From: a virus
DNA: 30,717 nt
Direction: 5' to 3' (one strand)
Virus record (IMG/VR): IMGVR_UViG_3300017989_000316
Span: 1-30,717 of that record
In this document: one piece after another, positions 1 to 6,350 of the stretch
Numbering within the stretch: position 1 is the stretch's first letter
How the letters are laid out: each line of letters starts with the position of its first letter
The notes under the pieces: generated by a model
Told to the model about the DNA's origin: nothing
Database searches by the model: none
What the model saw: only the letters and a program-made list of their open reading frames with translations
Made by a program: the position numbers and the translations under genes

Positions 1-277
1 CATCTAACTCTTTATTTTTAAAGAACTCAGGTATAGGATCTAACAGTCTAATCTTGAGTTGACTCAAGGCAAAAGCAAAATTTTGTGTATCACTGGAAGC
101 CATATGTGGGTTAACACTACCTATAAGCTCACGATATAATCTATCTGCTTTAATTAGATCCATCGGTGAAATTATTGTTTTTACACGGAAAGTATCCATG
201 TAGGTACTGTTGGTTTTATCGCCTACACCGTGGTAGTCGAATTCGGCTACAGAACCATCAAAACGAAAATCTGACAT
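1..277 (-). CDS. Partial phage protein of unknown function (5' part only)
   Basis: An open frame reads leftward from ATG at 277 and runs off the left edge without a stop, giving 92 residues that begin MSDFRFDGSVAEF. An AAGGAGAA ribosome site lies about 8 bases upstream of the ATG. A middle stretch reads FRVKTIISPMDLIKADRLYREL, followed by a FAFALSQLKIR segment. This looks like a small conserved phage protein with an N-terminal beta part and a helical part, possibly a tail-assembly or virion accessory protein; that role is inference only. It diverges from the rightward cluster starting at 549 and may be driven by a TATAAT-like box on the minus strand at 295-300. The rest of the gene lies outside the window. 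Confidence 0.7.
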   Translation of the reverse strand, partial: MSDFRFDGSVAEFDYHGVGDKTNSTYMDTFRVKTIISPMDLIKADRLYRELIGSVNPHMASSDTQNFAFALSQLKIRLLDPIPEFFKNKELD

Positions 278-305
278 AAAATTCTCCTTACATTATTATA
301 TTACC

Positions 306-333
306 ACGTTTGCGTACACTTTGGCGCACACGT
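306..333. repeat. Imperfect inverted repeat
   Basis: ACGTTTGCG at 306-314 pairs with CGCACACGT at 325-333, with one mismatch and a 10-base spacer. It lies just upstream of the minus-strand TATAAT at 295-300. No T-tract follows, so an operator is more likely than a terminator. Confidence 0.5.
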
Positions 334-434
334 ATATTCCAGTGATTTAATTACCAGGTTTGGATAAATCAGAGATTTAGCCTGTCAGTCTGCCCGACAT
401 ACTTTACATATATGTTATGTTATATGTATATTAA

Positions 435-500
435 GGGACATATCCTGGGACATATTTGGGACACATGTGCTATTATATTAAGAGACACGAGATGGGACAT
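435..500 (+). repeat. Helically phased GGGACAT direct repeats (iteron- or operator-like)
   Basis: Five heptamers of the form GRGACAY start at 435 (GGGACAT), 447 (GGGACAT), 458 (GGGACAC), 482 (GAGACAC) and 494 (GGGACAT). The start-to-start distances are 12, 11, 24 and 12 bases, so all copies lie on roughly the same face of the helix. They sit between a candidate promoter and the start at 549. Such arrays are typical of iterons or of multi-site operators. Confidence 0.6.
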
Positions 501-548
501 TTATTAGACTTTAAGATTGTGTGGTATTATAGGATTGTAGGAGATATA

Positions 549-1127
549 ATGAACAAAATTATGCAGAAATTCTCTATAACACTGAATGACTTTATGTTGA
601 ATGAATATACTGAGGATGTGGAAGACTTTCAGATAACTGAGATCGTCAATCTGTTTAAAGATTGCTATTCTTCCAAAGATCCAGGTATCCTCAGAGCTAC
701 TACTATACTAAACGCTATATTTACTCACAGGACTCTGACGTTCATGGTAACTAGAAGACAGTATAATAAGATACTTAATAGCGATGTAAACCATACAAAG
801 AAGAACTTATCTGGTAGTGTATATGGTCTATTTATTGAGAGTCTTAAGACCAATGGTATGCTGAAAGAACTTCGTGAACCCTCTACTGGCAAAGCTGGTG
901 TTTATAAGTTGATTGATCCAGACCTGGTTAAGATGTTGAAAAAACTACATATTAAAGAAGTTACGGAAGCATTTGATGATATGATGGATTTTGATAAGAT
1001 ACAAGCTGAGAAAGAAGAAAAGGTTTTAGCCTACTATGATAGCAAAGAAGTAAAGCCAAAGAAGAATAAACAACAGATGATGGATGAAATAGAAAAATTA
1101 ATGCATAACGAGGAAAGTGATGAGTAA
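549..1127 (+). CDS. Possible winged-helix protein, replication- or regulation-type
   Basis: I start this 192-residue protein at ATG 549 because AGGAG at 539-543 lies 5 bases upstream; an in-frame TTG start at 456 has no such site. The central part (TFMVTRRQYNKIL, then a helix with LSGSVYGLFIESL, then GMLKELREPSTGKAGVYKL) has the helix-helix-wing look of a winged-helix DNA-binding domain. The C-terminal third is helical, highly charged and lysine/glutamate rich. It is the first gene after the phased GGGACAT repeats, so it could be an initiator, helicase loader or repressor acting on them. This is inference from layout and fold pattern; I do not recognise a named family. It overlaps the next gene by 8 bases. 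Confidence 0.8.
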   Translation: MNKIMQKFSITLNDFMLNEYTEDVEDFQITEIVNLFKDCYSSKDPGILRATTILNAIFTHRTLTFMVTRRQYNKILNSDVNHTKKNLSGSVYGLFIESLKTNGMLKELREPSTGKAGVYKLIDPDLVKMLKKLHIKEVTEAFDDMMDFDKIQAEKEEKVLAYYDSKEVKPKKNKQQMMDEIEKLMHNEESDE

Positions 1128-1671
1128 GCAATTTACTGCTGAAGACATTTTCTTAAAGTGGAAGACCGTTGTTCAAAGAGAGGTTGGTAAAGCTATTTAT
1201 CTTCATAAAGAGAGACTAGAGCATCTTGAATATCTATGTGAGCTGTATAGAAAGCATAAGATAGACTATGATGACGCAATGTTTCTAAAAAGAAAGTTTA
1301 TAGAGTTTGTGGTTACTCCTGAAGGTATGAAGGGTAATGGTAAACACAAGAACTGGAAGACAACTGCTGAGGAAAACTACGTTGGTACACTTAATGAGTA
1401 TTACTCTGATGAGTTTGAAACTCAGGAGTTCACCGCACCATCTAGTAAAAAGACTGGATATGGTGAGGGTGATTATATGCCTAAGATGTCTATTATATCT
1501 GATTGGACTAAACAGAAGTTCGGTAAGAACTGGTCTGAAAGTATATGTCTAGAAGCACATAAAATTGGCAGTGTCTTAAATAATATGTTTCAAAAAGAAG
1601 TATTAGAGTCTAAGTGGGCAAAGACTCGTAAGAATGTACCTGCATGGGCTCAGGGTTATTGTGAAGTTTAA
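1120..1671 (+). CDS. Hypothetical phage protein, 183 aa
   Basis: The ATG at 1120 has an AGGA site about 5 bases upstream and overlaps the end of the previous gene, suggesting translational coupling; an adjacent in-frame GTG at 1117 is less likely. The first 70 residues are helical and charged (KWKTVVQREVGKAIYLHKERL...). A middle linker is rich in Thr, Ser and Glu. The C-terminal part (MPKMSIISDWTKQKFGKNWSES...) is helical and could be a small DNA- or protein-binding domain. No catalytic motif is visible. Its tight coupling to the possible winged-helix protein suggests that the two act together, for example in replication, but I do not recognise the family. Confidence 0.75.
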   Translation: MSKQFTAEDIFLKWKTVVQREVGKAIYLHKERLEHLEYLCELYRKHKIDYDDAMFLKRKFIEFVVTPEGMKGNGKHKNWKTTAEENYVGTLNEYYSDEFETQEFTAPSSKKTGYGEGDYMPKMSIISDWTKQKFGKNWSESICLEAHKIGSVLNNMFQKEVLESKWAKTRKNVPAWAQGYCEV

Positions 1672-1692
1672 ATATATATGGTAAGGTATTTT

Positions 1693-1977
1693 ATGGCTAG
1701 AAGTGTAAGTTTAAAAGAATTGGATGACTGGCTAAATAAGCCTGAGATTAAAAGGCTTACATGGTTTCTGGGTGATGGTGGACCATGGGGTGGAGATGGA
1801 TCGCCAGCAGTAAAGTATTTTGACTTCTGTCTTGATACTAGAACTTACGATGTTTGGTCTATAACTGCTCGTAGTTTTATACCTGATACTACGGTTAGAG
1901 ATGATAATGAAAAGGATGACAAAACTATACTGGACTTGATGGAAGATATAATTAAAAAACATGTGGAGGAACAATGA
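1693..1977 (+). CDS. Hypothetical small protein, 94 aa
   Basis: I chose ATG 1693 (MARSVSLKELDDWL) because AAGG precedes it at normal spacing; an upstream in-frame ATG at 1678 would add five residues. The protein has an N-terminal helix, a glycine/tryptophan-rich loop (FLGDGGPWGGDGSP) and an acidic helical C-terminus. The reading frame is maintained cleanly and the stop overlaps the next start as ATGA, so translation of the two is probably coupled. I do not recognise a family and no enzyme motif is apparent. Confidence 0.7.
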   Translation: MARSVSLKELDDWLNKPEIKRLTWFLGDGGPWGGDGSPAVKYFDFCLDTRTYDVWSITARSFIPDTTVRDDNEKDDKTILDLMEDIIKKHVEEQ

Positions 1978-2216
1978 ACATTAATAAACTACTAATCAAA
2001 GACTCAAAGGGTGAACCGTCAGTGACAATGACAGCATTCGTTACTGGCTTTCTTATTGTTAACCTTAAGCTTATTGCCTCAGGAATGACTATTGGTGGAA
2101 TTACACTAACAGCTTTCACTGGTGGTGAATACGCTGCTGCTGTAGGTGCTCTTGGTGCTGTCTATGTATTACGTAGATCTACTGAAAAAAGTAAGGATAA
2201 TGGAAAAGAAAGTTAA
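1974..2216 (+). CDS. Small two-TM membrane protein, holin-like
   Basis: This is an 80-residue protein with a GGAGGA ribosome site. After a short polar start (MNINKLLIKDSKGEPSVT) it has a hydrophobic stretch at about residues 19-38 and a second one at about 43-68 rich in Gly and Ala, then a basic tail (RRSTEKSKDNGKES). Size, two probable membrane segments and charged tail fit a class II-type holin, or another small inner-membrane protein. The neighbours at 2480 and 3604 also have membrane and coiled-coil topologies expected of lysis proteins, which supports but does not prove a lysis role. Similar small Gly/Ala-rich membrane proteins of unknown role occur in other phages. Confidence 0.75.
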   Translation: MNINKLLIKDSKGEPSVTMTAFVTGFLIVNLKLIASGMTIGGITLTAFTGGEYAAAVGALGAVYVLRRSTEKSKDNGKES

Positions 2217-2517
2217 ACATACCAGAAAGACATCTATTGCTGTCGATAAACTTCATAATTTAGTTAAACATATGGAGTATTATTATCAGGGTACTGAGCA
2301 ATGGAAGTCTTTTTTAGAAGACGCTTCTTATATAGAAGAGCACCTTCTTGACTTGTCTACTGATAAGAAAGTCGATCATGCTAGATTGGCTACTAAGCTC
2401 AAACAATTCTTTTTTAAAGAAAATAAAGAGCTTAAAGAAGAGATTAAAGAACTTAAATGTGAAATAGAGGAGTTAAAAGATGATAGACAAGATTCTGAAT
2501 CTGAAGAGCACGAATAA
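2200..2517 (+). CDS. Coiled-coil protein, 105 aa
   Basis: The likely start is ATG 2200 (MEKKVKHTRK), with AAGGA just upstream inside the end of the preceding gene; an in-frame ATG at 2146 lies deep inside that gene and is less likely. The first 75 residues form an alpha-helical domain with aromatic residues (MEYYYQGTEQWKSF). The last 30 residues are a strong heptad coiled coil (KELKEEIKELKCEIEELKDD). No signal peptide or membrane segment is visible, so it is probably cytoplasmic. It overlaps both neighbours (17 and 38 bases), as expected in a compact phage operon. Function unknown. Confidence 0.7.
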   Translation: MEKKVKHTRKTSIAVDKLHNLVKHMEYYYQGTEQWKSFLEDASYIEEHLLDLSTDKKVDHARLATKLKQFFFKENKELKEEIKELKCEIEELKDDRQDSESEEHE

Positions 2518-2809
2518 GGTTTTATTTTATATCTTATTACCACTGGTAGCTGTGGCTTTTGTTGTTAAAATTCTCATGCATCTTAATGTAATTGGTGCTA
2601 AGAGAGATTTAAAGAAAGCTGAGAAAGAGACAGCTAAGCTTGAAGAAGAAAAGAAAAAATTAATTGAAGAGGCTGAAAAGCTTGAGGCTGAGGCTAAGGT
2701 AGACGATGCTCACGCTGAAGACCACAAGAAAAAAGCTGAAGAAATCAGAAAAGAAATTGAAAAGATTGAGAACGGTGAAGAGGATCTGGACTGGCATAAG
2801 AAGGTATAA
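2480..2809 (+). CDS. Membrane-anchored coiled-coil protein, possible i-spanin-like
   Basis: This 109-residue protein starts at ATG 2480, seven bases after GAGGAG. A hydrophobic segment at about residues 13-36 (VLFYILLPLVAVAFVVKIL...) is followed by a long charged helix (about 42-98) rich in Lys, Glu and Ala that should form a coiled coil. An N-terminal membrane anchor with a coiled-coil ectodomain is the topology of inner-membrane spanins, and the region also holds a holin-like gene and a lipoprotein with a C-terminal TM. Orientation across the membrane cannot be fixed from the sequence; a cytoplasmic coiled coil is equally possible. Confidence 0.75.
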   Translation: MIDKILNLKSTNKVLFYILLPLVAVAFVVKILMHLNVIGAKRDLKKAEKETAKLEEEKKKLIEEAEKLEAEAKVDDAHAEDHKKKAEEIRKEIEKIENGEEDLDWHKKV

Positions 2810-3460
2810 ATGGCTAACAGAAAAAGAATATTTTTTAGTAGTGACTGGCATATTGGTCATAGGAATGTCCTGGATTTCTCTAATAGACCTTTTAGGGATC
2901 TAGAGCACATGCACAAGGTTTTAGTAAGTAATTACAATTCTGTATGTACTGATCACACAGTTTGTTATTTCTTAGGTGATATGGGATTGTGTGGTTCAGA
3001 TACTATGACAAAAGTCATTAGACAACTTAAGGGTATCAAAGTATTGATATTAGGTAATCATGATAAAAGACATAACGCCATGTATAATATTGGCTTTGAT
3101 GTTGTGTTAAATTCTGCTAGAATACAGATTGCAGGTCAAACTGTAACAATGAGTCACTGTCCTTTACTAGGTGTTTACCGTGAGGACACGACTGGTATGC
3201 GTGGCTCTGCTGATAGTGAGAATTGGCATGGCGAAAGCAGGGATAAGGCAAGACCTTTTACCTGTATAAATCATGGTCAGTTTCATCTTCATGGACATAT
3301 ACATAGTCCTAATGGTGGAAAGAGTCAGAAGATACTTGGAAGACAATATGATGTAGGTGTAGATGCGAATGATTATAGACCAGTATCTATATCTCAAATA
3401 GAGAGCTGGATAGCTTTTACATTAAGAGAGGAAAAAAATGGGAAAAATATTATTAGCTAG
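2810..3460 (+). CDS. Calcineurin-like metallophosphoesterase
   Basis: The 216-residue protein shows the ordered metal-binding motifs of the family: SDWHIGH with D12 and H14, GDMG with D57, GNHD with N83-H84, SHCP with H116, and LHGHIH with H161 and H163. All expected dimetal ligands appear present, so an active hydrolase of phosphomono- or phosphodiesters is likely. The protein is short and has no signal peptide, so it acts in the cytoplasm. Phage members of this family vary in substrate (nucleic acid ends, cyclic nucleotides, protein phosphate) and the sequence does not tell which. ATG 2810 directly follows the previous stop, with AAGAAGG upstream. Confidence 0.92.
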   Translation: MANRKRIFFSSDWHIGHRNVLDFSNRPFRDLEHMHKVLVSNYNSVCTDHTVCYFLGDMGLCGSDTMTKVIRQLKGIKVLILGNHDKRHNAMYNIGFDVVLNSARIQIAGQTVTMSHCPLLGVYREDTTGMRGSADSENWHGESRDKARPFTCINHGQFHLHGHIHSPNGGKSQKILGRQYDVGVDANDYRPVSISQIESWIAFTLREEKNGKNIIS

Positions 3461-3677
3461 AGAAGGTTATTTAATTGTTGATGGAATAAAGCATAAAATT
3501 AGCAATGTAAGTTATCAGCCTTGTGAAATGAAAGATATGGAAGACTATAAAACTTTTGAGGTTACTTTTAAGGCTTTTCCATACCAAAAGGAGTTAAAAG
3601 ATTATGAAGCGTTTGATCTTATGCATAAGCATGATGGGTCTTTTACTGGACCCCACTATGGTCTTAGCCGCCTGTGA
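3438..3677 (+). CDS. Hypothetical small protein, 79 aa
   Basis: The gene begins inside the end of the phosphoesterase gene, with AGAGAGGA upstream of ATG 3438. The protein looks like a small beta-rich domain (KILLAREGYLIVDGIKHKI, then FEVTFKAF) with a short polar C-terminus (DGSFTGPHYGLSRL). It overlaps the next gene by 74 bases in another frame, so the region that encodes its last 24 residues also encodes the signal peptide of that gene. No family recognised. Confidence 0.65.
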   Translation: MGKILLAREGYLIVDGIKHKISNVSYQPCEMKDMEDYKTFEVTFKAFPYQKELKDYEAFDLMHKHDGSFTGPHYGLSRL

Positions 3678-4038
3678 TTGGAATAAAGATATAATCAAGA
3701 CCGAAAAGGGGTATATTTATCCTGCTAAATGTCATGATGAGGTAGGCAAGACATATAAGACTAATATTCTAAGAGAGAAAGAAATTAAGCAGTTGAAGGG
3801 TCAAATTGTTGATTTGGAGTCTTCTAAAAAGAAGCTGTCTAAAAGTATTGAACTAAAGGATTTAGCTTTAGTTAAGGCTGATACTATGTCTATGAGATGG
3901 AGAGAAGAAAGTTATAATCAGCATGAGAGGTTATTGCGCCAACAAAAGTTGTCACGTACCAATAACTGGTTGTATTTTCTAGGTGGATTTGCTGCTGCAT
4001 CCCTTAGTGTTTATGCTGCTGGTCAGTTGAACAGATAA
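3604..4038 (+). CDS. Lipoprotein with C-terminal TM: candidate unimolecular spanin
   Basis: This 144-residue protein has an N-terminal hydrophobic signal ending in a lipobox L21-A-A-C24, a charged helical middle (about 50-118, coiled-coil prone) and a hydrophobic segment at about 122-140 (WLYFLGGFAAASLSVYAAG) followed by a short polar tail. A lipidated N-terminus plus a C-terminal membrane helix is the topology of u-spanins, which join outer and inner membranes during phage lysis. The signal contains an Asp-Pro, which is somewhat unusual. AAAGGAG lies 10 bases before ATG 3604. The start is embedded in the preceding gene, a nesting style often seen for spanins. Function is inferred from topology, not homology. 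Confidence 0.7.
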   Translation: MKRLILCISMMGLLLDPTMVLAACDWNKDIIKTEKGYIYPAKCHDEVGKTYKTNILREKEIKQLKGQIVDLESSKKKLSKSIELKDLALVKADTMSMRWREESYNQHERLLRQQKLSRTNNWLYFLGGFAAASLSVYAAGQLNR

Positions 4039-4041
4039 TGC

Positions 4042-4069
4042 TTGTAATATATATAGAATCATGTATAAT
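4042..4069 (+). promoter_or_regulatory. Sigma70-like promoter for the envelope module
   Basis: TTGTAA at 4042-4047 and TATAAT at 4064-4069 are separated by 16 bases in the only real gap of the rightward cluster (4039-4107). Transcription would start near 4076, about 30 bases before the collagen-like lipoprotein gene, which has a strong AGGAGG site. Confidence 0.7.
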
Positions 4070-4107
4070 AATATAGGATACTAGAAAACGATACTTTAGG
4101 AGGTACT

Positions 4108-5436
4108 ATGAAAAATCTAGTTATTTTAATCGGACTGTTAGCCTTAGTTGGCTGTGGTGAGAAGACAGAGTTTGTACAAGCTAAGGGTGGTAAAGACGGT
4201 ACTAGCTGTACTGTAGAGCAATTTAAAGGTTATGCTAAAATCACTTGTGATGACGGTACAGAAGCTACCATTAAAGATGGTAAATCAGCTTATGATATTG
4301 CTGTCGAGGCTGGTTTTGAAGGTACTCTAGAAGAGTGGCTTATCTCTTTAGCTGGTAAAGACGGTAAAGATGGACAAGACGGATCTAATGGTCTTTCTGC
4401 TTATGAAGTAGCAGTTAAGAACGGATTTGTTGGTACAGAGTCTGAGTGGTTAACTTCACTCATTGGTGCTCAAGGTGCTGCTGGTCTTTCTGCTTATGAA
4501 ATTGCTATCAAGAATGGTTTCGTAGGAACTGAAGTTCAATTTCTTAATTCACTAATTGGAGCATCTGGTTCAAATGGCTTATCAGCATATGAGATCGCAG
4601 TATCTGCTGGTTTTCAAGGTACAGAGTCTGAGTGGCTTGATTCATTGCAAGGTCAAGATGGTGTTGACGGTGTAGATGGTGTAGATGGTTTATCTGCTTA
4701 TCAAATCGCTGTACAACTTGGTTTTCAAGGTACTAAAGAAGAGTGGTTAAAGTCTCTTATAGGTAAAGATGGTGCTGATGGAGCCGATGGTCAAGACGGA
4801 CAAGATGGTGCTAACGGATTGTCAGCATATGATATTGCTGTTAAAAATGGTTTTTTAGGAACTATTGCAGAATGGCTTAACTCACTTATTGGTGCTGATG
4901 GGCAAGACGGACAAGATGGGTCTGATGGTCAAGATGGTAAAAATGGCTTATCAGCTTACGAAGTAGCAGTACTTAACGGCTTCGTAGGGACTGAAGTTCA
5001 ATGGCTTGCATCTCTTGATGGAGAAGACGGTGTTGATGGACAGGATGGGCAAGATGGTGTCTCGTGTACTATCGTAGGTGATATACTCAAATGTACTGAT
5101 GGTACTTCTGTTAAAGTAACTACTGAGCCAGGTGTAAAACTTACTACATCTATTGCAAAGAAAAATAAATGTAGTCAAGTATATCCAGGACTTTATATTG
5201 AAAGTTTTGATAACGGTCTTTTCTTCGATGTATATTCTGACTCAAGATGTAAAGATAAAATCAACGGTACTTTATATGAATATTGCGATAACGTAGAAAC
5301 TTCTTACGGTGATAGCGGTGAGTTCGGATATGGTGATGAAGGTGCTGGTAGAGTATGCTGGGCTGGAGATATCCAGGTATCTGGAGCCAGACTTGCTAAC
5401 GGTGACATCGCAATCAAAATTTTAGACTTTAATTAA
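4108..5436 (+). CDS. Collagen-like repeat lipoprotein
   Basis: The 442-residue protein starts with a lipoprotein signal (lipobox L13-V-G-C16) and so should be exported and lipidated. Residues 60-303 hold seven copies of a GLSAYEIAVKNGFVGTEAEW-type unit of about 24 residues, separated by GXX collagen-like stretches (GQDGQDG, GVDGVDG). The last 120 residues form a separate Cys-containing domain (CSQVYPGLY..., CKDKINGTLYEYC, VCWAG). This repeat class is familiar from bacterial surface proteins and phage fibres, where GXX runs trimerise. Here the lipid anchor makes a virion fibre unlikely; a cell-surface protein made during infection or lysogeny is more plausible. It has its own promoter and an AGGAGG site. 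Confidence 0.9.
   Translation: MKNLVILIGLLALVGCGEKTEFVQAKGGKDGTSCTVEQFKGYAKITCDDGTEATIKDGKSAYDIAVEAGFEGTLEEWLISLAGKDGKDGQDGSNGLSAYEVAVKNGFVGTESEWLTSLIGAQGAAGLSAYEIAIKNGFVGTEVQFLNSLIGASGSNGLSAYEIAVSAGFQGTESEWLDSLQGQDGVDGVDGVDGLSAYQIAVQLGFQGTKEEWLKSLIGKDGADGADGQDGQDGANGLSAYDIAVKNGFLGTIAEWLNSLIGADGQDGQDGSDGQDGKNGLSAYEVAVLNGFVGTEVQWLASLDGEDGVDGQDGQDGVSCTIVGDILKCTDGTSVKVTTEPGVKLTTSIAKKNKCSQVYPGLYIESFDNGLFFDVYSDSRCKDKINGTLYEYCDNVETSYGDSGEFGYGDEGAGRVCWAGDIQVSGARLANGDIAIKILDFN
4288..5018 (+). repeat. Seven tandem SAYxIAVxxGFxGTxxxWLxSL repeats
   Basis: Seven protein-level repeats begin at about residues 60, 97, 128, 159, 196, 239 and 282 of the lipoprotein. The spacing varies because the GXX linkers differ in length (about 31 to 43 residues per unit). 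The DNA copies have diverged in codon use, suggesting an old expansion, but the array could still vary in copy number between related phages. Confidence 0.85.
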
Positions 5437-5449
5437 AATGGAGAATATA

Positions 5450-6103
5450 ATGAAAAACTTACTACTACTATTATTTCTAACTTTTGTTGCTGGGGAGGCT
5501 TTCCCAGCACACTTTAAAACAGGAAGCTCAGTACCTACACAAGACCTGGTTTCTGAATTACAAGATCTTTATGAAGCTAAAATTAAAGGTCATAAGGTTT
5601 ACGAGATTACTATTGAAGGTCATACTGACTCAAGAGGTAGTATAAAATTTAACCAAGCTTTGTCTGAGGCTCGTGCTAAAGCTGCACTAGAAAAGCTTAA
5701 GGAAATGGGTTTAAAATCAGATAAGGTTAAAACAGTTGGTTTTGGTGAAAGTAAACTACTAACACTAGGTTTAAGATCTAAAGATCACGCCAAGAATCGT
5801 AGGGTTGTTGTGTTTATTAAAAGTGATAAAGGTGAAACTAAGACAATTATTTCTGAATGTAAACCTGAAGTTAAAGAAAAGATCATTGTTAAAGAAAAGA
5901 AGGTCTATAGAAAGAACGCTGTAAAACTTTTTGTAGGACATGGACCTAATGAGCTAGATAAAGTTAACTCTGGAAGGGTAGAGCTTGAGAAAGATCCTTT
6001 TCTAGGTGTTGGTTATCAAAGAATGATTAACGATAGATTCAGCGTAGAGGCAATTGGCACTACTAATGAATCTTTTATGATTGGTGGTGGCTTACACTTC
6101 TAA
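5450..6103 (+). CDS. OmpA-like outer-membrane/peptidoglycan-binding protein
   Basis: I start at ATG 5450 (MKNLLLLLFLTF), six bases after a TGGAGA site; an ATG at 5438 is less likely. The 217-residue protein has a signal peptide (about 1-20). It then has an OmpA-C domain with TIEGHTDSRG (D60), LSEARAKAALEKL (R74), VGFGES and NRRVVVF (R118), the residues that contact diaminopimelate in this family. After a Lys/Glu-rich linker (about 128-156) the last 60 residues look like beta hairpins (FLGVGYQRM, FSVEAIGTT, MIGGGLHF). They end in Phe, as outer-membrane barrel proteins do. Too few strands are visible for a full barrel. It follows the collagen-like lipoprotein gene by 13 bases. Confidence 0.85.
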   Translation: MKNLLLLLFLTFVAGEAFPAHFKTGSSVPTQDLVSELQDLYEAKIKGHKVYEITIEGHTDSRGSIKFNQALSEARAKAALEKLKEMGLKSDKVKTVGFGESKLLTLGLRSKDHAKNRRVVVFIKSDKGETKTIISECKPEVKEKIIVKEKKVYRKNAVKLFVGHGPNELDKVNSGRVELEKDPFLGVGYQRMINDRFSVEAIGTTNESFMIGGGLHF

Positions 6104-6113
6104 GGAGAATAAA

Positions 6114-6320
6114 ATGACTATTAAGAAAGAAACAGTAGAAAAACAAATTGAAGAATTAAGAGATGAATCTCAAAAACTTCTTCAAAGAAGAAGTGAGATT
6201 GCTCAAGAGAATGCTTTGATTAACACCAGACTTTCAGAAATTCAAGGTGCTATGAATGTTTTAGTTCCTTTAATTAAAAGCCAGGGAACTGTAGCAAGTA
6301 AAGCTAAACCTAAGAAATAG
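6114..6320 (+). CDS. Short coiled-coil protein, 68 aa
   Basis: ATG 6114 has a strong AAGGAGAA site and lies 10 bases after the OmpA-like gene, so the two are cotranscribed. The protein is almost entirely a helix with heptads (EKQIEELRDESQKLLQRRSEI... through LSEIQGAMNVLVPLI) and a basic tail (KAKPKK). No signal peptide is visible, so it is probably cytoplasmic. Function unknown. It is the last gene of the rightward cluster and meets the leftward genes two bases later. Confidence 0.75.
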   Translation: MTIKKETVEKQIEELRDESQKLLQRRSEIAQENALINTRLSEIQGAMNVLVPLIKSQGTVASKAKPKK

Positions 6321-6350
6321 AGCTATTGTTTTTTAAATTCTTCGATAGCT
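6321..6350. terminator. Weak convergent hairpin, possible terminator
   Basis: AGCTAT at 6321-6326 pairs with ATAGCT at 6345-6350 across an 18-base loop containing six Ts. It overlaps the stop region of the leftward gene at the junction of the two convergent gene sets. The stem is short and not GC-rich, so the call is tentative. Confidence 0.3.

Larger units (their letters stand above)
278..548. promoter_or_regulatory. Divergent intergenic regulatory region
   Basis: This 270-base region separates the leftward partial gene from the rightward cluster. It holds a minus-strand TATAAT at 295-300, an imperfect inverted repeat at 306-333, a weak rightward promoter candidate (TTTACA 403-408, TATATT 427-432, spacer 18) and a cluster of GGGACAT-like repeats at 435-500. 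An in-frame TTG at 456 would extend the downstream gene, but it lacks a ribosome site and lies in the repeats, so I treat the region as non-coding. It could be an operator region or a replication origin; the sequence does not decide between them. Confidence 0.6.

Noticed and set aside
456-548. Upstream extension of the first rightward gene from TTG 456
   Set aside because: It has no ribosome site and runs through the GGGACAT repeats; ATG 549 has AGGAG at ideal spacing.
655-664. TTAAAGATTG inside the first rightward gene
   Set aside because: It lies within a coding region in a well-formed gene and is not placed before any gene, so I did not count it as a motif site.
4288-5018. CRISPR-like or minisatellite DNA repeat
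   Set aside because: Similarity is at the protein level with variable spacing and diverged codons; it encodes the collagen-like repeats.
5438-5449. Earlier ATG for the OmpA-like gene
   Set aside because: It overlaps the ribosome site of ATG 5450, which gives a standard signal peptide start.
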